This document shows positions 18,231-26,888 of a stretch of DNA of 64,000 bases, in pieces. The notes beneath the pieces are model-generated. The model did not search any database. It saw only the letters and a program-made list of their open reading frames with translations, and was not told the origin of the DNA. A program made the translations under genes and the position numbers. Source of the stretch: an uncultured Lachnospiraceae bacterium (GTDB taxonomy: Bacteria > Bacillota > Clostridia > Lachnospirales > Lachnospiraceae); assembly GCA_947625775.1 (NCBI GenBank), contig CANQPM010000005.1, positions 62,001 to 126,000 on the forward strand, given 5' to 3'. Each line of letters opens with the position of its first letter. Position 1 is the first letter of the stretch.

Positions 18231-18710
18231 ATGGAAAAAATAGCAAGCTTCACAATCGACCACATTAAGCTGCAGCCAGGTGTGTATGTATCGAGAAAGG
18301 ACAAGGTAGGCGAAAATACGATTACCACATTTGACCTGAGAATGACCTCGCCTAATGAGGAGCCTGTAATGAATACGGCGGAGGTGCATACGATAGAGCA
18401 TCTGGGGGCGACCTTTTTGAGAAACCATAAGGATTATAAGGATAAGACGATTTATTTCGGACCGATGGGCTGCAGGACGGGCTTTTATCTGCTGCTTGCG
18501 GGCGACTATGAGTCGAAAGATATAGTGCCGCTTATGATTGAGATGTACGAGTTTATCCGTGATTACAAGGACGAAGTGCCTGGCGCAAGCCCCAAGGATT
18601 GCGGAAACTATCTCGATATGAATTTGGGCATGGCAAACTACCTCGCAGACCGTTATCTCAAAAATGTCTTATACGGCATAAGCGAGGACAGACTTGTTTA
18701 TCCGCAGTAA
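18231..18710 (+). CDS. luxS: S-ribosylhomocysteine lyase LuxS
   Basis: Cleaves S-ribosylhomocysteine to homocysteine and DPD, the precursor of autoinducer AI-2, in the activated methyl cycle. The 159-residue protein is full length. Metal ligands H53 and H57 in EVHTIEHLG and C124 in PKDCGN are present, and C81 in GPMGCRTGFY matches the catalytic cysteine. The start follows AAATGGAGG. mtnN lies downstream with one small membrane-protein gene between, so both enzymes of SAH detoxification are encoded in one stretch. Confidence 0.97.
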   Translation: MEKIASFTIDHIKLQPGVYVSRKDKVGENTITTFDLRMTSPNEEPVMNTAEVHTIEHLGATFLRNHKDYKDKTIYFGPMGCRTGFYLLLAGDYESKDIVPLMIEMYEFIRDYKDEVPGASPKDCGNYLDMNLGMANYLADRYLKNVLYGISEDRLVYPQ

Positions 18711-18806
18711 GTCGGCAATATGAAGGGCTGGCGCAGCATTGTTTGAGATTTTTGCGCGCCTGCGCTTATCTTGGTAAGCTGCCTTTGGGCAGGAATGGGT
18801 GTGAAA

Positions 18807-19166
18807 ATGAAAAAAAGAATTGTAGGTTATCGGGAAAGGATAGACAGGCTTATAGCGGATATGCCCGAAGGAACAGACTGGCAGGCGGTATTGAATGAAC
18901 ATCTGACACAAGTGTCATTTTTCCAGCATGAGCGCCTTATACATCTGATAGTGACAGTCACATTCGCGCTTATGACAATTATCGCGCTGGGGATATACTG
19001 TATTGCATGCTATATGCCGATGCTTGCGCTCATATTTCTCTTTATGGTGCTGCTTGTGCCGTATATAGGGCATTATTACACCTTGGAAAACGAGGTGCAG
19101 AAAATGTATAAACAGTATGACGAGATAATTGCCTTGGCAAAGGAGCAGACCGCAGTAAAGCAATAA
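18807..19166 (+). CDS. Small membrane protein of unknown function
   Basis: A 119-residue protein starting MKKRIVGYRERID; an alternative ATG lies 12 bases earlier and the ribosome site (AGGAATGGGTG) does not decide between them. Two hydrophobic segments, about residues 50-73 and 77-96, form a hairpin in the membrane with charged ends (YKQYDEIIALAKEQ at the C-terminus). No family recognised. It lies between luxS and mtnN on the same strand, so it is probably cotranscribed with them. Confidence 0.65.
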   Translation: MKKRIVGYRERIDRLIADMPEGTDWQAVLNEHLTQVSFFQHERLIHLIVTVTFALMTIIALGIYCIACYMPMLALIFLFMVLLVPYIGHYYTLENEVQKMYKQYDEIIALAKEQTAVKQ

Positions 19167-19288
19167 GTCTTGCGCAGGAAATGCCGTAAGTCTGGCATCT
19201 TTCAAGGATAAAAAAGCTGCAAAGCAGCGCAAGGGCAGTATTTTCAACAATATTTAAGCCGCAAAAGGCGGTATGGAGGAAAGTTAAA

Positions 19289-19987
19289 ATGAATAAAATA
19301 GGAATTATCGGAGCAATGGAGCTTGAGGTTTCAGAACTCCAGTCAAAGCTTGGGCAGACTAAGGTGGTCGAAAGGGCGGGCATGAAATTTCACGAGGGAA
19401 AGCTTAACGGCAAGGATGTCGTGGTTGTCCAGTGCGGTATCGGCAAGGTAAACGCTGGCATGTGCGTGCAGGTCCTGGCGGACATATTTAATGTAGACGC
19501 TGTGATCAACACAGGCGTTGCAGGGTCGCTCAGGGCGGAGATAAACATCGGCGACATAGTGGTTTCAAGCGACGCATGCGAGCATGACATGGACGTGAGG
19601 GCGCTTGGCTATGAGCTTGGCATTATTCCGCAGATGGAGACCTCGTTTTTCAAGGCGGACAGGACTCTCGTGGAGCAGTCGATAGCTGTATGCAGGGAGG
19701 TAAATCCTGACATTTCCGTGTACGAGGGCAGAGTGGTGAGCGGCGACCAGTTCATTTCTGACGGCGCGGTGAAGGATTCGCTTATCAAAAATTTCGGTGG
19801 CTCCTGCGCGGAAATGGAAGGCGCGGCAATAGCGCATGCGGCATTTTTGAACAAAATCCCATATGTCGTAATCCGTGCAATATCGGATAAGGCAGACGGC
19901 AGCGCCCATATGGATTATCCCGAGTTTGAGCGTGCGGCAGCGGCACATTCGGCAAAGCTTGTCGAGCAGCTTGTCACGAGAATATAG
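19289..19987 (+). CDS. mtnN: 5'-methylthioadenosine/S-adenosylhomocysteine nucleosidase
   Basis: Hydrolyses MTA and SAH, releasing adenine and giving the substrate of LuxS. The 232-residue enzyme shows IGIIGAMELEVSELQ, NTGVAGSL, VVSGDQFISD, the substrate-binding EMEGAAIAHAAF and the catalytic-aspartate region RAISDKADGS. Start behind TGGAGGAAAG. Proximity to luxS is functionally meaningful: together they convert SAH to homocysteine and DPD. Confidence 0.97.
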   Translation: MNKIGIIGAMELEVSELQSKLGQTKVVERAGMKFHEGKLNGKDVVVVQCGIGKVNAGMCVQVLADIFNVDAVINTGVAGSLRAEINIGDIVVSSDACEHDMDVRALGYELGIIPQMETSFFKADRTLVEQSIAVCREVNPDISVYEGRVVSGDQFISDGAVKDSLIKNFGGSCAEMEGAAIAHAAFLNKIPYVVIRAISDKADGSAHMDYPEFERAAAAHSAKLVEQLVTRI

Positions 19988-20024
19988 CGCGCACGCCTAA
20001 TTTTTCAAAACGGGGGATATACAA

Positions 20025-21053
20025 ATGGAAATAAAAACTAAGCTTAAAAGAGCGCTGCTTTCGGGTTTGCTTTTCAGTACGATTGTAACCTTCGTCTGGT
20101 TTATGTTTAAATCCGCTGGCGTAAAGCGCGCGGCTGTTGTGATGCTTTGCGCGGCGGCTGTTATTTTTGCGCTGAAGCTTGTATTTGACATTGTGGCGGA
20201 TAAGCTTAAGCTAAAGGCGATGCTTTTGGCAAATATTTTGTTTTCTGTCATTGCGGTTGCCGCGCTTCTGCTTGTTGCGGTGTATGCGTTTGCGCCAGCC
20301 GTGCTTTTTAAGACGAGCTTTGACGAAAAGGCGTACAATAGCATGACTGATTATGAAGATACTATTGAAAAAATTGAAATAAACGGAGGTGAATATTCGG
20401 GATGGCTTATGCATAATGCCGATGACGGTGCGCCCCTTGTGCTTTATTATGGAGGAAACGAGGATAATTCCTCGGCAAGAATGGCATGGCTTATGGAAGA
20501 AAATGACAGGCTTGTCACATTTTCAAAGTGCAATTTTGCCTACGTGGACTATCCGGGGTATGGTAAAAGCGCAGGCGTTCCATCGGACAAAAGCCTTAAA
20601 GAATTTGGATTAGCCGTATATGACTATTTTGACCAGAGAAGCGACATAAACGATATAGTAATTATGGGTTATAGTCTTGGCACGGGCGTGGCAAATTATG
20701 TGGCGAGCCAGAGGAATCCGAAAGGCTTAGTGCTTATGGCGCCGTATGCCGATGGCTATGACCTTTATAACAATAAGCTGAATATTTTCCACGGTCCGCT
20801 GCGCCTTTTGGTGTCATACAAGATGCGGGCGGAGAAGTTTGCAAAGGATGTGTCGGTCAAGCCGCTTATACTGGCTTCAAATATAGACGAAACAGTTCCA
20901 TATGAGAGCTCTGCAAGGCTTTTTCAGGCTTATGGCAATGGCTGCGATTTTGTGACGGTAAATATAGGACACAGGGAATTTTGGGAAAACAGCGAAGTGA
21001 TGGGCAAGGTCAGGGAGTATATTGCGGGCTTGGCAGATAGAGCGGAGCGCTGA
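20025..21053 (+). CDS. Membrane-anchored alpha/beta hydrolase
   Basis: A 342-residue protein. Three hydrophobic stretches occupy about the first 95 residues (LFSTIVTFVWFMF, AAAVIFALKLVF, IAVAALLLVAVYAF), followed by a hydrolase domain likely on the outer face. The nucleophile elbow is GYSLGTG (MGYSLGTGVANYVAS), the oxyanion strand VLYYGGNEDNS, a mid-domain aspartate is in DYPGYGKSAG, and candidates for acid and base are NIDETVPYE and IGHREFW. It resembles serine aminopeptidase-type or BAAT-like hydrolases; substrate unknown. It follows mtnN by 37 bases and may share its transcript. Confidence 0.85.
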   Translation: MEIKTKLKRALLSGLLFSTIVTFVWFMFKSAGVKRAAVVMLCAAAVIFALKLVFDIVADKLKLKAMLLANILFSVIAVAALLLVAVYAFAPAVLFKTSFDEKAYNSMTDYEDTIEKIEINGGEYSGWLMHNADDGAPLVLYYGGNEDNSSARMAWLMEENDRLVTFSKCNFAYVDYPGYGKSAGVPSDKSLKEFGLAVYDYFDQRSDINDIVIMGYSLGTGVANYVASQRNPKGLVLMAPYADGYDLYNNKLNIFHGPLRLLVSYKMRAEKFAKDVSVKPLILASNIDETVPYESSARLFQAYGNGCDFVTVNIGHREFWENSEVMGKVREYIAGLADRAER

Positions 21054-21120
21054 CAAACGTGGATATCAGGTATTTGCATTTGTCCGCGTACCAGCCTGTT
21101 GGCAGAATGGAGATTATTAT

Positions 21121-21396
21121 ATGAAGGAAAAATTAGGGCGTATTTTAAAGGGAAATTTTTATGTCGCCGCAGTCATTGCGCTTGTGGGGACAGTATCGGG
21201 TTTTCTTTTGTGTACGATGTTTTTAATGGAAAACATTATTTTAATGCTTGCGCCGCTGTGGCTGTTTGTCATATTTGCGGTGATGTATTTTGTGCTTGAT
21301 TTTCTACCGCAGACATCGGGGAAATGGTATGTTAAGTTTGGCGTGATGGCGGTTGTAGCTGTGGTTTTGGCGGCATTGCTGATATTGCTTGGCTAA
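21121..21396 (+). CDS. Small three-span membrane protein of unknown function
   Basis: A 91-residue protein starting MKEKLGRILKGN behind TGGAG; a longer in-frame start has no ribosome site. Three hydrophobic stretches are seen: VAAVIALVGTVSGFLLC, IILMLAPLWLFVIFAVMYFV and FGVMAVVAVVLAALLILLG. I do not recognise a family. It lies 67 bases after the hydrolase gene. Confidence 0.65.
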   Translation: MKEKLGRILKGNFYVAAVIALVGTVSGFLLCTMFLMENIILMLAPLWLFVIFAVMYFVLDFLPQTSGKWYVKFGVMAVVAVVLAALLILLG

Positions 21397-21517
21397 TGTC
21401 TTTAGGCTGCCGCTTATGAAGGAGCAGATAAAATTTTTAATTGCAGCATGTGAAAAACTGAATTGCCTGCCGCAGGTTTGCTGTGCGTGGGTGAAAGCGT
21501 GGAAATGAGGTAAGATT

Positions 21518-23515
21518 ATGGGGATACATTTTGGGGTTGACTATTATCCTGAGCATTGGAGCCGCGAGCGCTGGGAGACTGACGCAAGGCTTATGCAGGA
21601 AATGGGTGTTCAGGTAGTGAGAATGGCGGAATTTTCATGGTTTAAAATGGAGCCGGAGGAGGGCGAATTTCATTTTGAGTGGCTCGAAGACGCGGTTGCG
21701 CTTTTAGATAAATACGGCATCAAAACTATACTAGGCACGCCTACAGCCGCGCCGCCCGCATGGATAGTGCGCAAAAATCCTGAGATACAGCCGATTGACC
21801 GACAGGGCAGACGCAGATTTTTTGGCGGCAGGCATCATGACTGCCAGTCAAATGAGGTTTACCGCGGGCATATAAGGCGGTTTGTGACAGCAATGTCACA
21901 AAGGTTTGCCGATAATGAGGGCGTGATAGGCTGGCAGATTGACAATGAGCTTGGCAATTCGCATGGCGATTTATGCATGTGCAGCTCATGCCGCGCGAAT
22001 TTTCAGAAATGGCTTATCAAAAAATACGGCACGATAGAGAGACTAAACGACGCATGGGGCACGGCGTTCTGGAGCCAGGGCTACAACAGCTTTTCGCAGA
22101 TAAGCACGCCGCTTATTACAGCAGTCGGCGAGAATCCTTCGGCGATGCTTGATTGGAAGTGTTTCTGCTCCGATTTGATTGTTGACTTTGCCAAAATGCA
22201 GGCGGATATCATCAGGGAGAACTGTCCAAAACATTTTATCACGCATAATTATATGTGCTTTGACAACAAGGTGGACTATTATGATTTGGGAAAGCTTCTT
22301 GATTTTGTGTCTAATGACATTTACCCCGCGGGGCACTGGCAGAAGCAGCCGCACCAGCCCGACAACGAGCTTGCGGCATCGCATGACGTAGTGCGCGGGT
22401 ATAAAAATATGCCGTTCTGGATTATGGAGCAGCAGGCGGGAATGGCAGGCTGGGAAATAATGGGCAGGGCGCTTGAACCAGGGCAGATGAGCGTGTGGGC
22501 GATGCAGGCAGTAGCGCATGGCGCTGACGCGGTTGTGTTTTTCAGGTGGCGTACATGCGCTATGGGGACAGAACAGTATTGGCACGGCATACTGGGGCAC
22601 AGCGGCAATCCAGGGCGCACGTATAATGAGGCAAAGCAGCTCACGCACAGGTTTTCAAAATATATGGATGAGTTTGAGGGCAGCATGCCGAATGCGGAGG
22701 TGGCTATCGTACACAATTTCAGGCAGAATTACGCCTTTGACATACAGCCGCACCACCCTGAATTAAGCTATGTGGGGCAGCTTTATAAATACCACAAGGC
22801 ATTTTATGACAAAAAAATACCAGTGGACTTTATACCTGACACGGCGGATTTTTCAAAGTATAAGCTTGTGGTCGCGCCGCTGCAGTATTTGATGACGCCA
22901 GAGCTGGAGCAGCGGTATATCGACTACGTGGCAGCAGGCGGCAGGCTTGTACTCACAATGCGTACTGGCGTAAAGGATGCGACAAATCTTTGCATGACTG
23001 ACCGCGAGCTGCCAGGGAGGCTTGGCGACATATGCGGCATAGAGGTGCCTGAGTATGACTGTCTGCTTGAAACGACGGGCGGCGTATTATTTGGGAAAAA
23101 TGAGTATGAAACGCAGAAATGGTGCGACATAATAACGCTAAAGGGCGCAAAGCAGCTTGCAGAGTATTCCACAGGCTTTTATAAGCAGACTCCCGCCGTT
23201 ACGGAAAATAAATATGAAAACGGCGTTGTCTGGTATGTCGGCACGGAGCCTGGCGAGGAGCTTATGGAGGATTTGGCGGAGTATTTTGTAAACCAGAGCG
23301 GAGTCGCGACGCTTGGCAGCGCGCCCGCAGGCGTAGAGCTGATGACGCGCGAGAATGACAGCAAGGTCTGGCTATTTGTTATCAACCATACAAATGATGA
23401 GAAGGTTTACAGTCTGCACGACAGCTATGTAATGCTCGAGGGAGAGCGCGAGGAATTTTTGAAGCCTTATGAAGTACAGCTGTTTGTGAAAAATAAGTTT
23501 GGCAGGAAGGACTGA
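21518..23515 (+). CDS. Beta-galactosidase, glycoside hydrolase family 42
   Basis: A 665-residue GH42 enzyme. It starts GIHFGVDYYPEHWSRERWE, the signature first strand. QIDNELGNSHG supplies the acid/base glutamate and PFWIMEQQAGMAGW the nucleophile glutamate. CMCSSCRANFQ carries the cysteines of the zinc site seen in several GH42 members. The A, B and C domains appear complete. It has no signal peptide, so it should act on imported galacto-oligosaccharides such as those from plant pectic galactan. No transporter or regulator of galactoside use is adjacent. Start behind ATGAGGT. Confidence 0.95.
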   Translation: MGIHFGVDYYPEHWSRERWETDARLMQEMGVQVVRMAEFSWFKMEPEEGEFHFEWLEDAVALLDKYGIKTILGTPTAAPPAWIVRKNPEIQPIDRQGRRRFFGGRHHDCQSNEVYRGHIRRFVTAMSQRFADNEGVIGWQIDNELGNSHGDLCMCSSCRANFQKWLIKKYGTIERLNDAWGTAFWSQGYNSFSQISTPLITAVGENPSAMLDWKCFCSDLIVDFAKMQADIIRENCPKHFITHNYMCFDNKVDYYDLGKLLDFVSNDIYPAGHWQKQPHQPDNELAASHDVVRGYKNMPFWIMEQQAGMAGWEIMGRALEPGQMSVWAMQAVAHGADAVVFFRWRTCAMGTEQYWHGILGHSGNPGRTYNEAKQLTHRFSKYMDEFEGSMPNAEVAIVHNFRQNYAFDIQPHHPELSYVGQLYKYHKAFYDKKIPVDFIPDTADFSKYKLVVAPLQYLMTPELEQRYIDYVAAGGRLVLTMRTGVKDATNLCMTDRELPGRLGDICGIEVPEYDCLLETTGGVLFGKNEYETQKWCDIITLKGAKQLAEYSTGFYKQTPAVTENKYENGVVWYVGTEPGEELMEDLAEYFVNQSGVATLGSAPAGVELMTRENDSKVWLFVINHTNDEKVYSLHDSYVMLEGEREEFLKPYEVQLFVKNKFGRKD

Positions 23516-23522
23516 AAATTAG

Positions 23523-23993
23523 TATGTCAAAACAGGGCAGATTTATAGTGACAATGTTACCCTCTGTGTGGTAGACTTAAATAAAACAGAGCTTGCTACA
23601 GATGAGGATAAAAGGTATGGCATTGACAAATGGGCGAAGCTTTTTAAGGCGAACACATGGGAGGCGGTAAAAATGTTGGCGGAGGAAGATGTTTATATCA
23701 AAGATGCGTCTAAGACAATTTTTGAGCTATGTGCGGATCTTGAAGTTAAGAAACGCTGCTGGGAGCGCGAGGAGTTTGAGGATTATGCTGAAAGGCTTGC
23801 AAAAGCGGAGGCTGAGTTGGCGCAGAGAGATGCCATGCTTGCACAGAAAAATGAAGAATTGTCAGAGAAGGACACGGCATTGCTGAAAAAAGATGTTACG
23901 CTGTCAGAAAAATCTGCCGCGCTTGGCAAAGCCGAGGCGGAGGCAAAAAAATACCGCGAATGGGCAATCGCCCATGGTTATAAAGAAGTCTAA
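23523..23993 (+). pseudogene. C-terminal remnant of an Rpn/PD-(D/E)XK nuclease-family protein
   Basis: An open stretch from a stop at 23520-23522 with no plausible ATG start; it opens YVKTGQIYSDNVTLCVVDLN, which is the middle of Rpn-family (recombination-promoting nuclease, PDDEXK transposase) proteins. ELATDEDKRYGIDKWAKLFK and the long charged coiled tail with repeats such as KNEELSEKDTALLKKD match the C-terminal half of this family. The catalytic N-terminal half is missing, so it is a decayed fragment. It lies directly after the GH42 gene and before a palindromic mini-element. Confidence 0.75.
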
Positions 23994-24001
23994 AATAAAT
24001 G

Positions 24002-24096
24002 GAGCTGCCGCAAAGGATTAAGAATACAATATATAGCATTATGACCAAATTATATGATACTATATATTGTACTTAATTTCCTTAGTGTGACAGCCC
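24002..24096. repeat. Palindromic mini-element, copy B (MITE-like)
   Basis: A 95-bp near-palindrome ending CCTTAGTGTGACAGCCC, the same right end as the element at 5152-5248. The inner arms TACAATATATAG and CTATATATTGTA are complementary; the left end is more decayed (GAGCTGCCGCA). It separates the Rpn remnant from the ABC genes. Confidence 0.65.
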
Positions 24097-24112
24097 ATTA
24101 TTTTCGCGCTTT

Positions 24113-25663
24113 TTACTCTTGTGTCCTCACATCTTTCCTTTTCAGATACAAAACACTAAGCGCATTAATCACAACAATATACAGCACTGTCCAGTCGGCA
24201 AACTGCCACAGGTCGATAATTCTTTGCGGATTATTTGCGCGCAGCCCCACGCTTAAAAGCGAATAGGGCAGAAGATAATAAAGCCCCTTGCTCGTGATAA
24301 GCATACCGACAACTCCGCCGACAAGCCCGATAGCGATAGGCACTGCGAAGCTCCTTATCACAAGCGACAGGAAAAGCTGCACGGAGCATACGGCAATACC
24401 GCCGAATATGCCGCATATAGTCCATTCTCCAAGCTCTTTAGGCAGCGGCAGGGAAAGTCCGCATATAAAGCCGCTGAAAACATAAAGACAAATCATAAAC
24501 ATAATAGTAGCCGTTGTCATGACCGCACATATGCAGAGCTTGCCAAACACAAGCCTAAAAGGTGACACAAGTGTCATAACAGTGTTCCAGTTAGTGCCGC
24601 TATGCTCCAGCCGCCACAGATAGCTTGCATAAACGCCGATAAGCGGCGGCAGGAAAAAGAAGGCAAAAAACAGTGAATGCTGGCTCCATAACGAATACCA
24701 TGCTTTTTTCAAAACTCCCAGATTGTTCATATAATTCATCGAGCCTATAACCGCCGAGATTAATGGAAGTATGATAAAGGCAAGCCATATAGGCGTGCGC
24801 TTTATCTTTATAAACTCTACAGGCATACGGGGTATCTTAATTTTGCTTAATCTGCGCTTGCGCCCGAAAATCCCAAAGCGCGCGATGCCGCTGAAATTTA
24901 AGCCTTCTGTTTCCATTTTGTTAAAAAGCGCCCATCCGACTGACAGCAGCAGGACAATCCATATGGCGGTGATGATTTCCGCGCCGTTATGCTGGAAATG
25001 ATATCTGTATTTTATGACGCGCGTGTCAGGATCCCAGTCCATCCAAACAAAAGACGAAGCGCCGTAAAGCCCCCATGGGATAAGGCGGTTTACGATAAGC
25101 GAGGGCGGCAGGTACATCAGAAACAGTCCGCACATACTCCCGAGCAGCCCCGCGCAGAGCGTGACAGCCTGATTTGTAAACGCAAACGCCAAAATGAGAT
25201 GTAGCAAATAAATCAGAAAGCTTACGGCGACTGTTACCGCGAAATACCGCGCATACGCCCACAAGTCAAGGCTGTCTGTATATCCGAAATGCTTTCCGAA
25301 AAAAATTAAAAAGCCAAGCTGGCTGGCGGCAAAAATCAGCACGCACACAAAGCCATATAGAAGCTTTGCAAAATAGATGCTGTTTCTGCTTTGAAAGGTT
25401 TCGAGCATTTTCCATGTGTTTCCCTTATGCTCCATGTCTGTCAGGCGGCTTGCAAGTACGGCTATGAATGTAGGTGTCAGAATGGCGTTTAAAACAGGCA
25501 TCATGTAAATCTGGCTAATCCAGCCTTGCGCTAAGTCTTCTGCGTCAAGTCTGTCGGAAAATGCCCACATTGACCACAGAAACTGCATAAGTATCAGTCC
25601 TGCGACTACAAGCCATACGCCGCGCCGCTTAGTCTTGCGAAGTTCCAGAAATAATCCTCTCAT
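24113..25663 (-). CDS. ABC-2 type permease, two permease units fused in tandem
   Basis: A 516-residue protein with about 12 membrane segments. It looks like two related permeases joined: residues ~1-255 and ~280-516 each begin with a basic KxKR stretch plus a hydrophobic segment (LELRKTKRRGVWLVV; EFIKIKRTPIWLAFI) and each carries the same motif at about residue 75-85 of its half (RLTDMEHKGNTWKML; YLWRLEHSGTNWNTV). This pattern is typical of lantibiotic-immunity or bacitracin-type exporters, whose two permeases are usually separate genes. It overlaps the ATPase gene by 4 bases (ATGA), so they form one transporter. The substrate is unknown; peptide antibiotic export or immunity is likely from family context. 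Confidence 0.85.
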   Translation of the reverse strand: MRGLFLELRKTKRRGVWLVVAGLILMQFLWSMWAFSDRLDAEDLAQGWISQIYMMPVLNAILTPTFIAVLASRLTDMEHKGNTWKMLETFQSRNSIYFAKLLYGFVCVLIFAASQLGFLIFFGKHFGYTDSLDLWAYARYFAVTVAVSFLIYLLHLILAFAFTNQAVTLCAGLLGSMCGLFLMYLPPSLIVNRLIPWGLYGASSFVWMDWDPDTRVIKYRYHFQHNGAEIITAIWIVLLLSVGWALFNKMETEGLNFSGIARFGIFGRKRRLSKIKIPRMPVEFIKIKRTPIWLAFIILPLISAVIGSMNYMNNLGVLKKAWYSLWSQHSLFFAFFFLPPLIGVYASYLWRLEHSGTNWNTVMTLVSPFRLVFGKLCICAVMTTATIMFMICLYVFSGFICGLSLPLPKELGEWTICGIFGGIAVCSVQLFLSLVIRSFAVPIAIGLVGGVVGMLITSKGLYYLLPYSLLSVGLRANNPQRIIDLWQFADWTVLYIVVINALSVLYLKRKDVRTQE

Positions 25664-26385
25664 AAGCTTTCCGCACCTCCTGTCAGCTTTAAGAATACGT
25701 CTTCCAGTCCGTCGCCTTTTGCTTCAAGCTCCTGCATAGTGCCTTGGAAGATAAGTTCGCCGTGGTTGATGATGCCGACCATGTCTGCCATTTGCTCTAC
25801 TTCGTTGAGCAGGTGGCTTGACACGATTACGGTCATTTGTCTTGTCAGCGGGAGGTTTTTGATAAATTTGCGTATTTCCTGTATGCCTGCGGGATCGAGG
25901 CCGTTTGTCGGCTCGTCGAGTATTAGTATGCGCGGATTGCCTAGGAGAGCCATGGCTATGCCTAGGCGTTGTTTCATGCCGAGGGAATATTGTTTTACTT
26001 TTTTGTCTCTTTGCTCTAGGAGGCGCACGGTGTCAAGTACTTGCTCGATTTCTGCGGCGGGTGTATTTTTTAGTTTGGCGATGATTTGCATGTTTTCGAG
26101 GCCTGTCAGATGTCCGTAATAGCTTGGGCTTTCGATTAGGCTGCCTGTGTTTTTTAGTATGGAGAGGCGGTTTTTGTCTGTTATTTGTTCTCCGAAAAAT
26201 GAGATGGTTCCTTCGGTTGGTTTCAGTAGTCCTAGTAAAAGCTTTAGGGTGGTGGTTTTGCCTGCGCCGTTGGGACCTAGGAAGCCGTAGACGCAGCCTT
26301 TGGGGACTTTTAGGGCGATATTTTTTACGCGTATGTGGTTGTTTGTGCTTTTGGTTAGGTTTTTTGTTTTGATGATGTAGGTCAT
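25660..26385 (-). CDS. ABC transporter ATP-binding protein
   Basis: A 241-residue ATPase. Walker A GPNGAGKTTT at residues 37-46, signature YSLGMKQRLGIAMAL, Walker B ILILDEPTNGLDPAG and the switch SSHLLNEVEQ are intact. The closest type is the antimicrobial-peptide export/immunity group with ABC-2 permeases. The start ATG follows AAAGGAG. It is translationally coupled to the permease. A two-component system lies divergently about 500 bases away and may control it, as is common for such transporters in Firmicutes; that link is inference. Confidence 0.95.
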   Translation of the reverse strand: MTYIIKTKNLTKSTNNHIRVKNIALKVPKGCVYGFLGPNGAGKTTTLKLLLGLLKPTEGTISFFGEQITDKNRLSILKNTGSLIESPSYYGHLTGLENMQIIAKLKNTPAAEIEQVLDTVRLLEQRDKKVKQYSLGMKQRLGIAMALLGNPRILILDEPTNGLDPAGIQEIRKFIKNLPLTRQMTVIVSSHLLNEVEQMADMVGIINHGELIFQGTMQELEAKGDGLEDVFLKLTGGAESL

Positions 26386-26428
26386 TTGGGGGCTCCTTTC
26401 TGGGGGTAATGGTTTGATGTTTGTGAAA

Positions 26429-26439
26429 AGGGGGGGGGG
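26429..26439. other. Run of ten G in the intergenic region
   Basis: A ten-base G homopolymer follows GTGAAAA between the ABC operon and the hairpin pair. Such runs are uncommon at this base composition and could vary in length; it lies upstream of the ABC ATPase gene. Confidence 0.5.
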
Positions 26440-26452
26440 TTATAAGCCGACC

Positions 26453-26531
26453 GAATTTGTGCGAAATATACAAAAACGCGACTAGTGCGCAGTGCGAATC
26501 GTCGCTTATTTTGTATATTTCACACAAATTC
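26453..26531. repeat. Tandem hairpin element, copy 1
   Basis: Arms of about 30 bases (26453-26482 and 26501-26531) surround an 18-base loop TAGTGCGCAGTGCGAATC. The stem has one mismatch plus a small asymmetry near the loop. Copy 2 lies 60 bases further on. The arms differ between copies at several positions, yet each copy pairs with itself, so the changes are compensatory, while the loop is conserved. No frame is inside. It may be a REP-like mobile element or a structured RNA. Confidence 0.75.
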
Positions 26532-26590
26532 TACGTTTTCGTATATAGCTCGACATAATGTGGCAGCTACGAAAGCTTTCTAAGCCGTTC

Positions 26591-26670
26591 GAATTTAGTC
26601 AAAATATATAAAATCGCGACTTGGTGCGCGATGCGAATCGTCGCTGATTTTATATATTTTGACTAAATTC
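26591..26670. repeat. Tandem hairpin element, copy 2
   Basis: Arms 26591-26620 and 26640-26670 pair almost perfectly around TTGGTGCGCGATGCGAATC. The arm segment TTTAGTCAAAATA replaces TTTGTGCGAAATA of copy 1, with matching changes on the other arm. Both copies are preceded by a GCCG block. The rest of 26386-26888 is AT-rich; I see no further element in it apart from the putative promoter region of the response regulator. Confidence 0.75.
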
Positions 26671-26888
26671 TACATTATTGAATGGAACTCCACAAACATT
26701 TGTAAATAACAATCTTACTATAACTTTGTTACTTTAAATAAAAATGACGAGAACCTTACATTTACCTTAAAAATTTGGCTTAAATTACCACAATGCATAA
26801 AAAATAAGATATACTAAAGCATAGATAAAAATTTTTTAGACAATTTGATGGGATAATAGATGTTGAAAGCAAAGGAATATGAGGGAAA

